Below, piece after piece: positions 41,826 to 54,062 of a stretch of DNA of 64,000 nt. Made by a program: the position numbers and the translations under genes. Source of the DNA: Phlebotomus papatasi (taxonomy: Eukaryota > Arthropoda > Insecta > Diptera > Psychodidae); the NCBI RefSeq assembly GCF_024763615.1, contig NC_077225.1, forward strand, positions 2,976,001-3,040,000, read 5' to 3'. The notes under the pieces were generated by a model. The model worked only from the letters and a program-made list of their open reading frames with translations, ran no database searches and had not been told where the DNA came from. Each line of letters opens with the position of its first letter. Position 1 is the first letter of the stretch.

Positions 41826-42049
41826 CTGGGTTACACACATTTGAGACTTCACAACGATAATTTTTAACAATTTTTTTTTTAAATAAAATAAAATTTTTCT
41901 TCACAATAAACACTTTCCTTTCTTTGGCGGTTGGTTTTGGCTTTCTTTTGTGTGAGAAAAACTGGAGTAGTTGTCCCCTCTCCCTCTCATGATACTGGAT
42001 TTTCGTTTTGGCGGTTTGGACGGGTTTGGATTTTAAACTAGTTTCCTAA

Positions 42050-42740
42050 TCATTCATTGAGATTGCATGCCATCGTTTCCTCCATATCATCGAGCAATGC
42101 TGCATATGCTGCACTGATGCTCGCACATTCAGATCTTTTGTTTACTATTTGGCGGATTTTCTTCTTGATCCAAAGTGCTTCTAATGTTATTCTTTTCCCT
42201 GAATGGTTATGTGAGTCTATGATTTTTACGGAGTCAAAATCAAATTGGTGTTCCGTGCTGGCTGTGTGTGCACACAGTGACGTAGCCTGCTCATTCTTTA
42301 TCGGAGGGCGACAATCTCTTTTATGTTGCTGGAGTCTCTTTTTGAGGTATTGGTGAGTAGTGCCTACATAGCTCCTGTAGCAACTTGAGCATGGGATCTC
42401 ATACACTACATCACTCTTCAACTCCACAGGTGTCTTGTCTTTCATTTTGGAGAAGAATCTTCGGTTTTGGGTGATCATTTTCATTGCGATCTTCCCTCCA
42501 CCTGCATCTCTCACACAGGACATCACCTTCTCCGAGATCCCTTTCAGGTACATCATCACATGATACCTGGGTGGTTCAGCAAGTTCCATCCTCACTTTTC
42601 TGACTCGTTGTGGATTCCGACTTCCCTGTATCACCGCCCTGATAACAAGCTGTGGAAAATCATTCTTCTTCAACACCGATGTGATCATAGGTTCTGGATT
42701 CTCGCCTGGTTTTGTTGTGACGTTCCTGACTCTCCTCGCA
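42050..42740 (-). pseudogene. PLE-A copy 1, C-terminal part with GIY-YIG endonuclease
   Basis: After the RT thumb comes a Cys/His-bearing linker, then the GIY-YIG nuclease characteristic of Penelope elements: YEIPCSSCYRSYVGTT, RLQQHKRDCRPP, ALWIKKKIRQIVN. The stop is at 42050. The region is out of phase with the RT because two bases present in copy 3 are missing near 42738, so this half is not translated with RT. Confidence 0.88.
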
Positions 42741-43427
42741 GTTTCCTGCCATAGTCATCTCTGTATTGGTTGGATGCCCACTATTGTAATGGAGCATCCT
42801 CTGAGATGCAATCGGTTTTGAATACCACACTGATGTTACGGTGTTGTCTGGCATTCTGTGTAGGGTCAAGTCTAAATACGGGTGGACACCATCGGATTCT
42901 CTTTCCAGGGTAAATTGGATTTTCTCATGGAATCCATTAAATACTCCCAGAGTTCTCTCCACATCCTCAGCATATATGGTGATGAGGAGGTCATCCACAT
43001 ATTTACTCACAAGACCGATCCTCAGTGGACAATCCTCCAGAATCACATTCAATGCTCTCTGCATCACAATATCGGCTATAATCGGGCTGATAGGGGAGCC
43101 CATTGCAACCCCCTCTTTTTGTAAGTATGTATTTTGCTCATATGTAAAATAGTCACTTGTTAAGCAAAACCTTGTTATCCCTATCAATGTGTCCTTCTCG
43201 AGGGTCGTGTGTCTTTCCAGCTCTGCAAACCGCCTCTCAATCACCTCCAGGGCCAGGTCGATCGGAACATTCGTAAAGAGAGACACCACATCAAGACTCA
43301 CCAGTATATAGTCCTCTGGTAATTTGTGTCTGTTCATGACTGTGGCGATCTCCTCAGAATTTTTGATATTGTATATACATTGCACGAGCGGGGATAACTG
43401 ATCTGCTACAAATGTATATACAATATA
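42741..43427 (-). pseudogene. PLE-A copy 1, reverse transcriptase (5'-truncated)
   Basis: Penelope RT: VADQLSPLVQ, ILVSLDVVSLFTNVPI, EGVAMGSPISPIIADIVMQ and the catalytic KYVDDLLITI (about 42985-43015). The N-terminal third is absent. The frame extends to 43457 through the inverted junction. Confidence 0.88.
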
Positions 43428-43803
43428 TGATAGGGATAACAAGGTTTTGCTTAACAAGTGGCTATTTTACATATGAGCAAAATACATACTTACAAAAAGA
43501 GGGGGTTGCAATGGGCTCCCCTATCAGCCCGATTATAGCCGATATTGTGATGCAGAGAGCATTGAATGTGATTCTGGAGGATTGTCCACTGAGGATCGGT
43601 CTTGTGAGTAAATATGTGGATGACCTCCTCATCACCATCCATGCTGAGGATGTAGAGAGAACTCTGGGAGTATTTAATGGATTCCATGAGAAAATCCAAT
43701 TTACCCTGGAAAGAGAATCCGATGGTGTCCTCCCGTATTTAGACTTGACCCTACACAGAATGCCAGACAACACCGTAACATCAGTGTGGTATTCAAAACC
43801 GAT
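43428..43803 (+). mobile_element. PLE-A, copy 2, inverted and truncated, running into the gap
   Basis: Reverse complement of 42796-43187 with few changes. It encodes IGITRFCLTSGYFTYEQNTY to VTSVWYSKP of the RT, including YVDDLL. It is cut at its 5' side at the inverted junction and lost in the N run at 43804. Confidence 0.88.
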
Positions 43804-44303
43804 NNNNNNNNNNNNNNNNNNNNNNNNNNNNNNNNNNNNNNNNNNNNNNNNNNNNNNNNNNNNNNNNNNNNNNNNNNNNNNNNNNNNNNNNNNNNNNNNN
43901 NNNNNNNNNNNNNNNNNNNNNNNNNNNNNNNNNNNNNNNNNNNNNNNNNNNNNNNNNNNNNNNNNNNNNNNNNNNNNNNNNNNNNNNNNNNNNNNNNNNN
44001 NNNNNNNNNNNNNNNNNNNNNNNNNNNNNNNNNNNNNNNNNNNNNNNNNNNNNNNNNNNNNNNNNNNNNNNNNNNNNNNNNNNNNNNNNNNNNNNNNNNN
44101 NNNNNNNNNNNNNNNNNNNNNNNNNNNNNNNNNNNNNNNNNNNNNNNNNNNNNNNNNNNNNNNNNNNNNNNNNNNNNNNNNNNNNNNNNNNNNNNNNNNN
44201 NNNNNNNNNNNNNNNNNNNNNNNNNNNNNNNNNNNNNNNNNNNNNNNNNNNNNNNNNNNNNNNNNNNNNNNNNNNNNNNNNNNNNNNNNNNNNNNNNNNN
44301 NNN
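43804..44303. other. Assembly gap, 500 N
   Basis: Exactly 500 undetermined bases, a conventional placeholder length, between PLE-A copy 2 and the 93-bp satellite. The true distance is unknown. Frames drawn across it are meaningless. Confidence 0.99.
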
Positions 44304-47300
44304 AGATCTTTTGGGATTTTCTTGCATATTATGCCCAAGGCTCTTCAGATACCTTCCGTGGTCAGAGGATTTCTGGAGCTTCCTCCAAGAAATCCCAGAT
44401 CTTTTGGGATTTTCTTGCATATTATGCCCAAGACTCTTCAGATACCTTCTGTGGTCAGAGGATTCCTGGAGCTTTCTCCAGGAAATCCCAGATCTTTTGG
44501 GATTTTCTTGCATATTATGCCCAAGACTCTTCAGATACCTTCTGTGGTCAGAGGATTCCTGGAGCTTTCTCCAGGAAATCCCAGATCTTTTGGGATTTTC
44601 TTGCATATTATGCCCAAGACTCTTCAGATACCTTCTGTGGTCAGAGGATTCCTGGAGCTTTCTCCAGAAATCCCAGATCTTTTGGGATTTTCTTGCATAT
44701 TATGCCCAAGACTCTTCAGATACCTTCCGTGGTCAGAGGATTTCTGGAGCTTCCTTTAAGAAATCCCAGATCTTTTGGGATTTTCTTGCATATTATGCCC
44801 AAGACTCTTCAGATACCTTCCGTGGTCAGAGGATTTCTGGAGCTTCCTCCAAGAAATCCCAGATCTTTTGGGATTTTCTTGCATATTATGCCCAAGACTC
44901 TTCAGATACCTTCCGTGGTCAGAGGATTTCTGGAGCTTCCTCCAAGAAATCCCAGATCTTTTGGGATTTTCTTGCATATTATGCCCAAGACTCTTCAGAT
45001 ACCTTCTGTGGTCAGAGGATTCCTGGAGCTTTCTCCAGGAAATCCCAGATCTTTTGGGATTTTCTTGCATACAATGCCCAAGACTCTTCAGATACCTCCT
45101 GTGGTCAGAGGATTCCTGGAGCTTTCTCCAAGAAATCCCAGATCTTTTGGGATTTTCTTGCATATTATGCCCAAGACTCTTCAGATACCTTTCGTGGTCA
45201 GAGAATTTCTGGAGCTTCCTCCAAGAAATCCCAGATCTTTTGGGATTTTCTTGCATATTATGCCCAAGACTCTTCAGATACCTTCTGTGGTCAGAGGATT
45301 CCTGGAGCTTTCTCCAGGAAATCCCAGATCTTTTGGGATTTTCTTGCATATTATGCCCAAGACTCTTCAGATACCTTCCGTGGTCAGAGGATTCCTGGAG
45401 CTTTCTCCAAGAAATCCCAGATCTTTTGGGATTTTCTTGCATATTATGCCCAAGACTCTTCAGATACCTTCCGTGGTCAGAGGATTTCTGGAGCTTCCTC
45501 CAAGAAATCCCAGATCTTTTGGGATTTTCTTGCATATTATGCCAAAGACTCTTCAGATACCTTCTGTGGTCAGAGGATTCCTGGAGCTTTCTCCAGGAAA
45601 TCCCAGATCTTTTGGGATTTTCTTGCTTATTATGCCCAAGACTCTTCAGATACCTTCTGTGGTCAGAGGATTCCTGGAGCTTTCTCCAGGAAATCCCAGA
45701 TCTTTTGGGATTTTCTTGCATATTATGCCGAAGACTCTTCAGATACCTTCTGTGGTCAGAGGATTCCTGGAGCTTTCTCCAGAAATCCCAGATCTTTTGG
45801 GATTTTTTTTGCATATTATGCCCAAGACTCTTCAGATACCTTCTGTGGTCAGAGGATTCCTGGAGCTTCCTCCAAGAAATCCCAGATCTTTTGGGATTTT
45901 CTTGCTTATTATGCCCAAGACTCTTCAGATACCTTCTGTGGTCAGAGGATTCCTGGAGCTTTCTCCAAGAAATCCCAGATCTTTTGGGATTTTCTTGCAT
46001 ATTATGCCCAAGACTCTTCAGATACCTTCTGTGGTCAGAGGATTCCTGGAGCTTTCTCCAGGAAATCCCAGATCTTTTGGGATTTTTTTTTGCATATTAT
46101 GCCCAAGACTCTTCAGATACCTTCTGTGGTCAGAGGATTCCTGGAGCTTCCTCCAAGAAATCCCAGATCTTTTGGGATTTTCTTGCTTATTATGCCCAAG
46201 ACTCTTCAGATACCTTCTGTGGTCAGAGGATTCCTGGAGCTTTCTCCAGGAAATCCCAGATCTTTTGGGATTTTCTTGCATATTATGCCCAAGACTCTTC
46301 AGATACCTTCTGTGGTCAGAGGATTCCTGTAGCTTTCTCCAGGAAATCCCAGATCTTTTGGGATTTTCTTGCATATTATGCCCAAGACTCTTCAGATACC
46401 TTCTGTGGTCAGAGGATTCCTGGAGCTTTCTCCAGGAAATCCCAGATCTTTTGGGATTTTTTTTGCATATTATGCCCAAGACTCTTCAGATACCTTCTGT
46501 GGTCAGAGGATTCCTGGAGCTTCCTCCAAGAAATCCCAGATCTTTTGGGATTTTCTTGCTTATTATGCCCAAGACTCTTCAGATACCTTCCGTGGTCAGA
46601 GGATTTCTGGAGCTTCCTCCAAGAAATCCCAGATCTTTTGGGATTTTCTTGCATATTATGCCCAAGACTCTTCAGATACCTTCTGTGGTCAGAGGATTCC
46701 TGGAGCTTTCTCCAGGAAATCCCAGATCTTTTGGGATTTTCTTGCATACAATGCCCAAGACTCTTCAGATACCTCCTGTGGTCAGAGGATTCCTGGAGCT
46801 TTCTCCAAGAAATCCCAGATCTTTTGGGATTTTCTTGCATATTATGCCCAAGACTCTTCAGATACCTTCCGTGGTCAGAGAATTTCTGGAGCTTCCTCCA
46901 AGAAATCCCAGATCTTTTGGGATTTTCTTGCATATTATGCCCAAGACTCTTCAGATACCTTCTGTGGTCAGAGGATTCCTGGAGCTTTCTCCAAGAAATC
47001 CCAGATCTTTTGGGATTTTCTTGCATATTATGCCCAAGACTCTTCAGATACCTTCCGTGGTCAGAGGATTCCTGTTGCTTTCTCCAAGAAATCCCAGATC
47101 TTTTGGGATTTTCTTGCATATTATGCCCAAGACTCTTCAGATACCTTCTGTGGTCAGAGGATTCCTGGAGCTTTCTCCAGGAAATCCCAGATCTTTTGGG
47201 ATTTTCTTGCATATTATGCCCAAGACTCTTCAGATACCTTCCGTGGTCAGAGGATTTCTGGAGCTTCCTCCAAGAAATCCCAGATCTTTTGGGATTTTCT

Positions 47301-47846
47301 TGCATATTATGCCCAAGACTCTTCAGATACCTTCTGTGGTCAGAGGATTCCTGGAGCTTTCTCCAGGAAATCCCAGATCTTTTGGGATTTTCTTGCATAT
47401 TATGCCCAAGACTCTTCAGATACCTTCTGTGGTCAGAGGATTCCTGGAGCTTTCTCCAGGAAATCCCAGATCTTTTGGGATTTTCTTGCATATTATGCCC
47501 AAGACTCTTCAGATACCTTCCGTGGTCAGAGGATTCCTGGAGCTTTCTCCAGGAAATCCCAGATCTTTTGGGATTTTTTTGCATATTATGCCCAAGACTC
47601 TTCAGATACCTTCTGTGGTCAGAGGATTCCTGGAGCTTCCTCCAGGAAATCCCAGATCTTTTGGGATTTTTTTGCATATTATGCCCAAGACTCTTCAGAT
47701 ACCTTCTGTGGTCAAAAGATTCCTCGAGCTTCCTCCAGGAAATCCCAGATCTTTTGGGATTTTCTTGCATATTATGCCCAAGACTCTTCAGATACCTTCC
47801 GTGGTCAGAGGATTCCTGGAGCTTCCTCCAGAAAATCCCAGATCTT
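44304..47846 (+). repeat. 93-bp satellite array (sat1), about 38 copies
   Basis: Head-to-tail units of 93 bp, marked by CCCAGATCTTTTGGG and by TCTTCAGATACC. Each unit has two dyads: CCTGGAG-CTTT-CTCCAGG and AAATCCCA...TGGGATTT around the AGATCT site. Two unit types, differing together at about six positions, are interspersed. A few units vary in T-run length, shifting phase. All three plus frames and at least one minus frame stay open because 93 is divisible by three; these are not genes. Confidence 0.97.
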
Positions 47847-50800
47847 CTTTCCAAGATGCATTTATTTTATGCATTTCTCTTCCAATTTTCCTCATTTCCA
47901 AGTGAAATTTTGCACATCTCAAGCTTAAAGGAGGCTCTAAATAGATGTAAAGTTTGAGGTCCTTATCTCTCATAGTTTTCGAGATAATCGACTTGAAAGA
48001 TTTTCTGACACTTGTATGCATTTCTCTTCCAATTTTCCTCATTTCCAAGTGAAATTTTGCACATCTCAAACTTGAAGGAGGCTCTATACAGATGTAAAGT
48101 TTGAGGTCCCTATCTCTCATAGTTTCCGAGATAATCGAATTTAAAGATTTTCTGACACTTGTATGCATTTCTCTTCCAATTTTCTTCATTTCCAAGTAAA
48201 ATTTTGCACATCTCAAGCTTGAAGGAGGCTCTAAACAGATGTAAAGTTTGAGGTCCCTATCTCTCATAGTTTCCGAGATAATCGATTTTAAAGATTTTCT
48301 GACACTTGCATGCATCTCTCGCCCAATTTTCTTCATTTCCAAGTGAAATTTTGCACATCTCAAGCTTGAAGGAGGCTCTAAACAGATGTAAAGTTTAAGG
48401 TCCCTATCTCTCATAGTTTCCGAGATAATCGACTGAAAAGATTTTCTGACACTTGTATGCATTTCTCTTCCAATTTTCCTCATTTCAAAGTGAAATTTCG
48501 CACATCTCAAGCTTGAAGGAGGCTCTAAACAGATGTAAAGTTTGAAGTCCCTATCTCTCATAGTTTCCGAGATAATCGACTTTAAAGATTTTCTGACACT
48601 TGTATGCATTTCTCGCCCAATTTTCTTCATTTCCAAGTGAAATTTTGCACATCTCAAGCTTGAAGGAGGCTCTAAACAGATGTAAAGTTTGAGGTCCCTA
48701 TCTCTCATAGTTTCCGAGATAATCGACTTTAAAGATTTTCTGACACTTGTATGCATTTCTCTTCCAATTTTCTTCATTTCCAAGTGAAATTTTGCACATC
48801 TCAAGCTTGAAGGAGGCTCTAAACAGATGTAAAGTTTGAGGTCCCTATCTCTCATAGTTTCCGAGATAATCGACTTTAAAGATTTTCTGACACTTGTATG
48901 CATTTCTCTTCCAATTTTCTTCATTTCCAAGTGAAATTTTGCACATCTCAAGCTTGAAGGAGGCTCTAAACAGATGTAAAGTTTGAGGTCCCTATCTCTC
49001 ATAGTTTCCGAGATAATCGACTTTAAAGATTTTCTGACACTTGTATGCATTTCTCGCCCAATTTTCTTCATTTTCAAGTGAAATTTTGCACATCTCAAGC
49101 TTGAAGGAGGCTCTAAACAGATGTAAAGTTTGAGGTCCCTATCTCTCATAGTTTCCGAGATAATCGACTTTAAAGATTTTCTGACACTTGTATGCATTTC
49201 TCGCCCAATTTTCTTCATTTCCAAGTGAAATTTTGCACATCTCAAGCTTGAAGGAGGCTCTAAACAGATGTAAAGTTTGAGGTCCCTATCTCTCATAGTT
49301 TCCGAGATAATCGACTTTAAAGACTTTCTGACACTTGTATGCATTTCTCGCCCAATTTTCTTCATTTCCAAGTGAAATTTTGCACATCTCAAGCTTGAAG
49401 GAGGCTCTAAACAGATGTAAAGTTTGAGGTCCCTATCTCTCATAGTTTCCGAGATAATCGACTTTAAAGATTTTCTGACACTTGTATGCATTTCTCTTCC
49501 AATTTTCTTCATTTCCAAGTGAAATTTTGCACATCTCAAGCTTGAAGGAGGCTCTAAACAGATGTAAAGTTTGAGGTCCCTATCTCTCATAGTTTCCGAG
49601 ATAATCGACTTTAAAGATTTTCTGACACTTGTATGCATTTCTCGCCCAATTTTCTTCATTTCCAAGTGAAATTTTGCACATCTCAAGCTTGAAGGAGGCT
49701 CTAAACAGATGTAAAGTTTGAGGTCCCTATCTCTCATAGTTTCCGAGATAATCGACTTTAAAGATTTTCTGACACTTGTATGCATTTCTCTTCCAATTTT
49801 CTTCATTTCCAAGTGAAATTTTGCACATCTCAAGCTTGAAGGAGGCTCTAAACAGATGTAAAGTTTGAGGTCCCTATCTCTCATAGTTTCCGAGATAATC
49901 GACTTTAAAGATTTTCTGACACTTGTATGCATTTCTCTTCCAATTTTCTTCATTTCCAAGTGAAATTTTGCACATCTCAAGCTTGAAGGAGGCTCTAAAC
50001 AGATGTAAAGTTTGAGGTCCCTATCTCTCATAGTTTCCGAGATAATCGACTTTAAAGATTTTCTGACACTTGTATGCATTTCTCGCCCAATTTTCTTCAT
50101 TTCCAAGTGAAATTTTGCACATCTCAAGCTTGAAGGAGGCTCTAAACAGATGTAAAGTTTAAGGTCCCTATCTCTCATAGTTTCCGAGATAATCGACTTT
50201 ATAGATTTTCTGACACTTGTATGCATTTCTCTTCCAATTTTCCTCATTTCAAAGTGAAATTTCGCACATCTCAAGCTTGAAGGAGGCTCTAAACAGATGT
50301 AAAGTTTGAGGTCCCTATCTCTCATAGTTTCCGAGATAATCGACTTTAAAGATTTTCTGACACTTGTATGCATTTCTCGCCCAATTTTCTTCATTTCCAA
50401 GTGAAATTTTGCACATCTCAAGCTTGAAGGAGGCTCTAAACAGATGTAAAGTTTAAGGTCCCTATCTCTCATAGTTTCCGAGATAATCGACTTTATAGAT
50501 TTTCTGACACTTGTATGCATTTCTCTTCCAATTTTCCTCATTTCAAAGTGAAATTTCGCACATCTCAAGCTTGAAGGAGGCTCTAAACAGATGTAAAGTT
50601 TGAGGTCCCTATCTCTCATAGTTTCCGAGATAATCGACTTTAAAGATTTTCTGACACTTGTATGCATTTCTCGCCCAATTTTCTTCATTTCCAAGTGAAA
50701 TTTTGCACATCTCAAGCTTGAAGGAGGCTCTAAACAGATGTAAAGTTTGAGGTCCCTATCTCTCATAGTTTCCGAGATAATCGATTTTAAAGATTTTCTG

Positions 50801-53783
50801 ACACTTGCATGCATCTCTCGCCCAATTTTCTTCATTTCCAAGTGAAATTTTGCACATCTCAAGCTTGAAGGAGGCTCTAAACAGATGTAAAGTTTAAGGT
50901 CCCTATCTCTCATAGTTTCCGAGATAATCGACTTTAAAGATTTTCTGACACTTGTATGCATTTCTCTTCCAATTTTCCTCATTTCAAAGTGAAATTTCGC
51001 ACATCTCAAGCTTGAAGGAGGCTCTAAACAGATGTAAAGTTTGAGGTCCCTATCTCTCATAGTTTCCGAGATAATCGACTTTAAAGATTTTCTGACACTT
51101 GTACGCATTTCTCGCCCAATTTTCCTCATTTCCAAGTGAAATTTCGCACATCTCAAACTTGAAGGAGGCTCTAAACAGATGTAAAGTTTGAGGTCCCTAT
51201 CTCTCATAGTTTCCGAGATAATCGACTTTAAAGATTTTCTGACACTTGTATGCATTTCTCGCCCAATTTTCTTCATTTCCAAGTGAAATTTTGCACATCT
51301 CAAGCTTGAAGGAGGCTCTAAACAGATGTAAAGTTTGAGGTCCCTATCTCTCATAGTTTCCGAGATAATCGACTTTAAAGATTTTCTGACACTTGTATGC
51401 ATTTCTCTTCCAATTTTCCTCATTTCCAAGTGAAATTTCGCACATCTCAAGCTTGAAGGAGGCTTTAAACAGATGTAAAGTTTGAAGTCCCTATCTCTCA
51501 TAGTTTCCGAGATAATCGACTTTAAAGATTTTCTGACACTTGTATGCGCTTCTCTTCCAATTTTCCTCATTTCCAAGTGAAATTTCGCACATCTCAAGCT
51601 TGAAGGAGGCTCTAAACAGATGTAAAGTTTGAGGTCCCTATCTCTCATAGTTTCCGAGATAATCGATTTTAAAGATTTTCTGACACTTGCATGCATCTCT
51701 CGCCCAATTTTCTTCATTTCCAAGTGAAATTTTGCACATCTCAAGCTTGAAGGAGGCTCTAAACAGATGTAAAGTTTAAGGTCCCTATCTCTCATAGTTT
51801 CCGAGATAATCGACTTAAAAGATTTTCTGACACTTGTATGCATTTCTCTTCCAATTTTCCTCATTTCAAAGTGAAATTTCGCACATCTCAAGCTTGAAGG
51901 AGGCTCTAAACATATGTAAAGTTTGAAGTCCCTATCTCTCATAGTTTCCGAGATAATCGACTTTAAAGATTTTCTGACACTTGTATGCATTTCTCGCCCA
52001 ATTTTCTTCATTTCCAAGTGAAATTTTGCACATCTCAAGCTTGAAGGAGGCTCTAAACAGATGTAAAGTTTGAGGTCCCTATCTCTCATAGTTTCCGAGA
52101 TAATCGACTTTAAAGATTTTCTGACACTTGTATGCATTTCTCGCCCAATTTTCTTCATTTCCAAGTGAAATTTTGCACATCTCAAGCTTGAAGGAGGCTC
52201 TAAACAGATGTAAAGTTTGAGGTCCCTATCTCTCATAGTTTCCGAGATAATCGACTTTAAAGATTTTCTGACACTTGTATGCATTTCTCGCCCAATTTTC
52301 TTCATTTCCAAGTGAAATTTTGCACATCTCAAGCTTGAAGGAGGCTCTAAACAGATGTAAAGTTTGAGGTCCCTATCTCTCATAGTTTCCGAGATAATCG
52401 ACTTTAAAGATTTTCTGACACTTGTATGCATTTCTCTTCCAATTTTCTTCATTTCCAAGTGAAATTTTGCACATCTCAAGCTTGAAGGAGGCTCTAAACA
52501 GATGTAAAGTTTGAGGTCCCTATCTCTCATAGTTTCCGAGATAATCGACTTTAAAGATTTTCTGACACTTGTATGCATTTCTCTTCCAATTTTCTTCATT
52601 TCCAAGTGAAATTTTGCACATCTCAAGCTTGAAGGAGGCTCTAAACAGATGTAAAGTTTGAGGTCCCTATCTCTCATAGTTTCCGAGATAATCGACTTTA
52701 AAGATTTTCTGACACTTGTATGCATTTCTCGCCCAATTTTCTTCATTTCCAAGTGAAATTTTGCACATCTCAAGCTTGAAGGAGGCTCTAAACAGATGTA
52801 AAGTTTGAGGTCCCTATCTCTCATAGTTTCCGAGATAATCGACTTTAAAGATTTTCTGACACTTGTATGCATTTCTCTTCCAATTTTCTTCATTTCCAAG
52901 TGAAATTTTGCACATCTCAAGCTTGAAGGAGGCTCTAAACAGATGTAAAGTTTGAGGTCCCTATCTCTCATAGTTTCCGAGATAATCGACTTTAAAGATT
53001 TTCTGACACTTGTATGCATTTCTCTTCCAATTTTCTTCATTTCCAAGTGAAATTTTGCACATCTCAAGCTTGAAGGAGGCTCTAAACAGATGTAAAGTTT
53101 GAGGTCCCTATCTCTCATAGTTTCCGAGATAATCGACTTTAAAGATTTTCTGACACTTGTATGCATTTCTCGCCCAATTTTCTTCATTTCCAAGTGAAAT
53201 TTTGCACATCTCAAGCTTGAAGGAGGCTCTAAACAGATGTAAAGTTTAAGGTCCCTATCTCTCATAGTTTCCGAGATAATCGACTTTATAGATTTTCTGA
53301 CACTTGTATGCATTTCTCTTCCAATTTTCCTCATTTCAAAGTGAAATTTCGCACATCTCAAGCTTGAAGGAGGCTCTAAACAGATGTAAAGTTTGAGGTC
53401 CCTATCTCTCATAGTTTCCGAGATAATCGACTTTAAAGATTTTCTGACACTTGTACGCATTTCTCGCCCAATTTTCCTCATTTCCAAGTGAAATTTCGCA
53501 CATCTCAAACTTGAAGGAGGCTCTAAACAGATGTAAAGTTTGAGGTCCCTATCTCTCATAGTTTCCGAGATAATCGACTTTAAAGATTTTCTGACACTTG
53601 TATGCATTTCTCGCCCAATTTTCTTCATTTCCAAGTGAAATTTCGCACATCTCAAGCTTGAAGGAGGCTCTAAACAGATGTAAAGTTTGAGGTCCCTATC
53701 TCTCATAGTTTCCGAGATAATCGACTTTAAAGATTTTCTGACACTTGCATGCATTTCTTGCCCAATTTTCATCATTTCCAAGT
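47847..53783 (+). repeat. 147-bp satellite array (sat2), about 40 copies
   Basis: Units of 147 bp containing GCACATCTCAAGCTTGAAGG and CTCATAGTTTCCGAGATAATC. The first unit next to sat1 is the most diverged; interior units are nearly identical. Variants CTCTTCC/CTCGCCC and TTTTGCACATC/TTTCGCACATC recur in different combinations. The minus strand has one open frame of 1997 codons made of 49-residue repeats, with no known domain. Confidence 0.97.
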
Positions 53784-54062
53784 GCGAAATTTCACTTGTA
53801 GGGACCTCAAACTTTACATCTGTTTAGAGCCTCCTTCAAGCTTGAGATGTGCGAAATTTCACTTGGAAATGAGGAAAATTGGAAAAGAAATGCATACAAG
53901 TGTCAGAAAATCTTTAAAGTCGATTATCTCGGAAACTACGAGAGATAGGGACCTCAAACTTTACATCTGTTTAGAGCCTCCTTCAAGCTTGAGATGTGCA
54001 AAATTTCACTTGGAAATGAGGAAAATTGAAAGAGAAAAGCATAAAATAAATGCATCTGAGAA
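53784..54062 (-). repeat. sat2 in inverted orientation, about 1.7 copies
   Basis: The array flips at about 53775-53800, where CAAGTGCGAAATTTCACTTG, a 20-bp near-palindrome from the unit, is followed by the unit in reverse. The last unit carries the same diverged border to sat1 (GCATAAAATAAATGCAT) as the left array at 47850-47875. Confidence 0.93.

Larger units (their letters stand above)
41826..43427 (-). mobile_element. Penelope-like element PLE-A, copy 1, 5'-truncated
   Basis: A 225-bp AT-rich 3' region (41826-42049) identical in large part to 62612-62839 precedes, in plus coordinates, the coding region at 42050-43427. The copy ends inside the RT at about 43427, where an inverted second copy starts. 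No terminal duplication is visible because F sits at one end and the second copy at the other. Confidence 0.88.

Noticed and set aside
43412..47957. Giant open frames of 414 to 1497 codons across the 93-bp satellite on both strands
   Set aside because: The unit length is a multiple of three and has no stop in several frames, so openness is automatic. Some frames run through the N gap.
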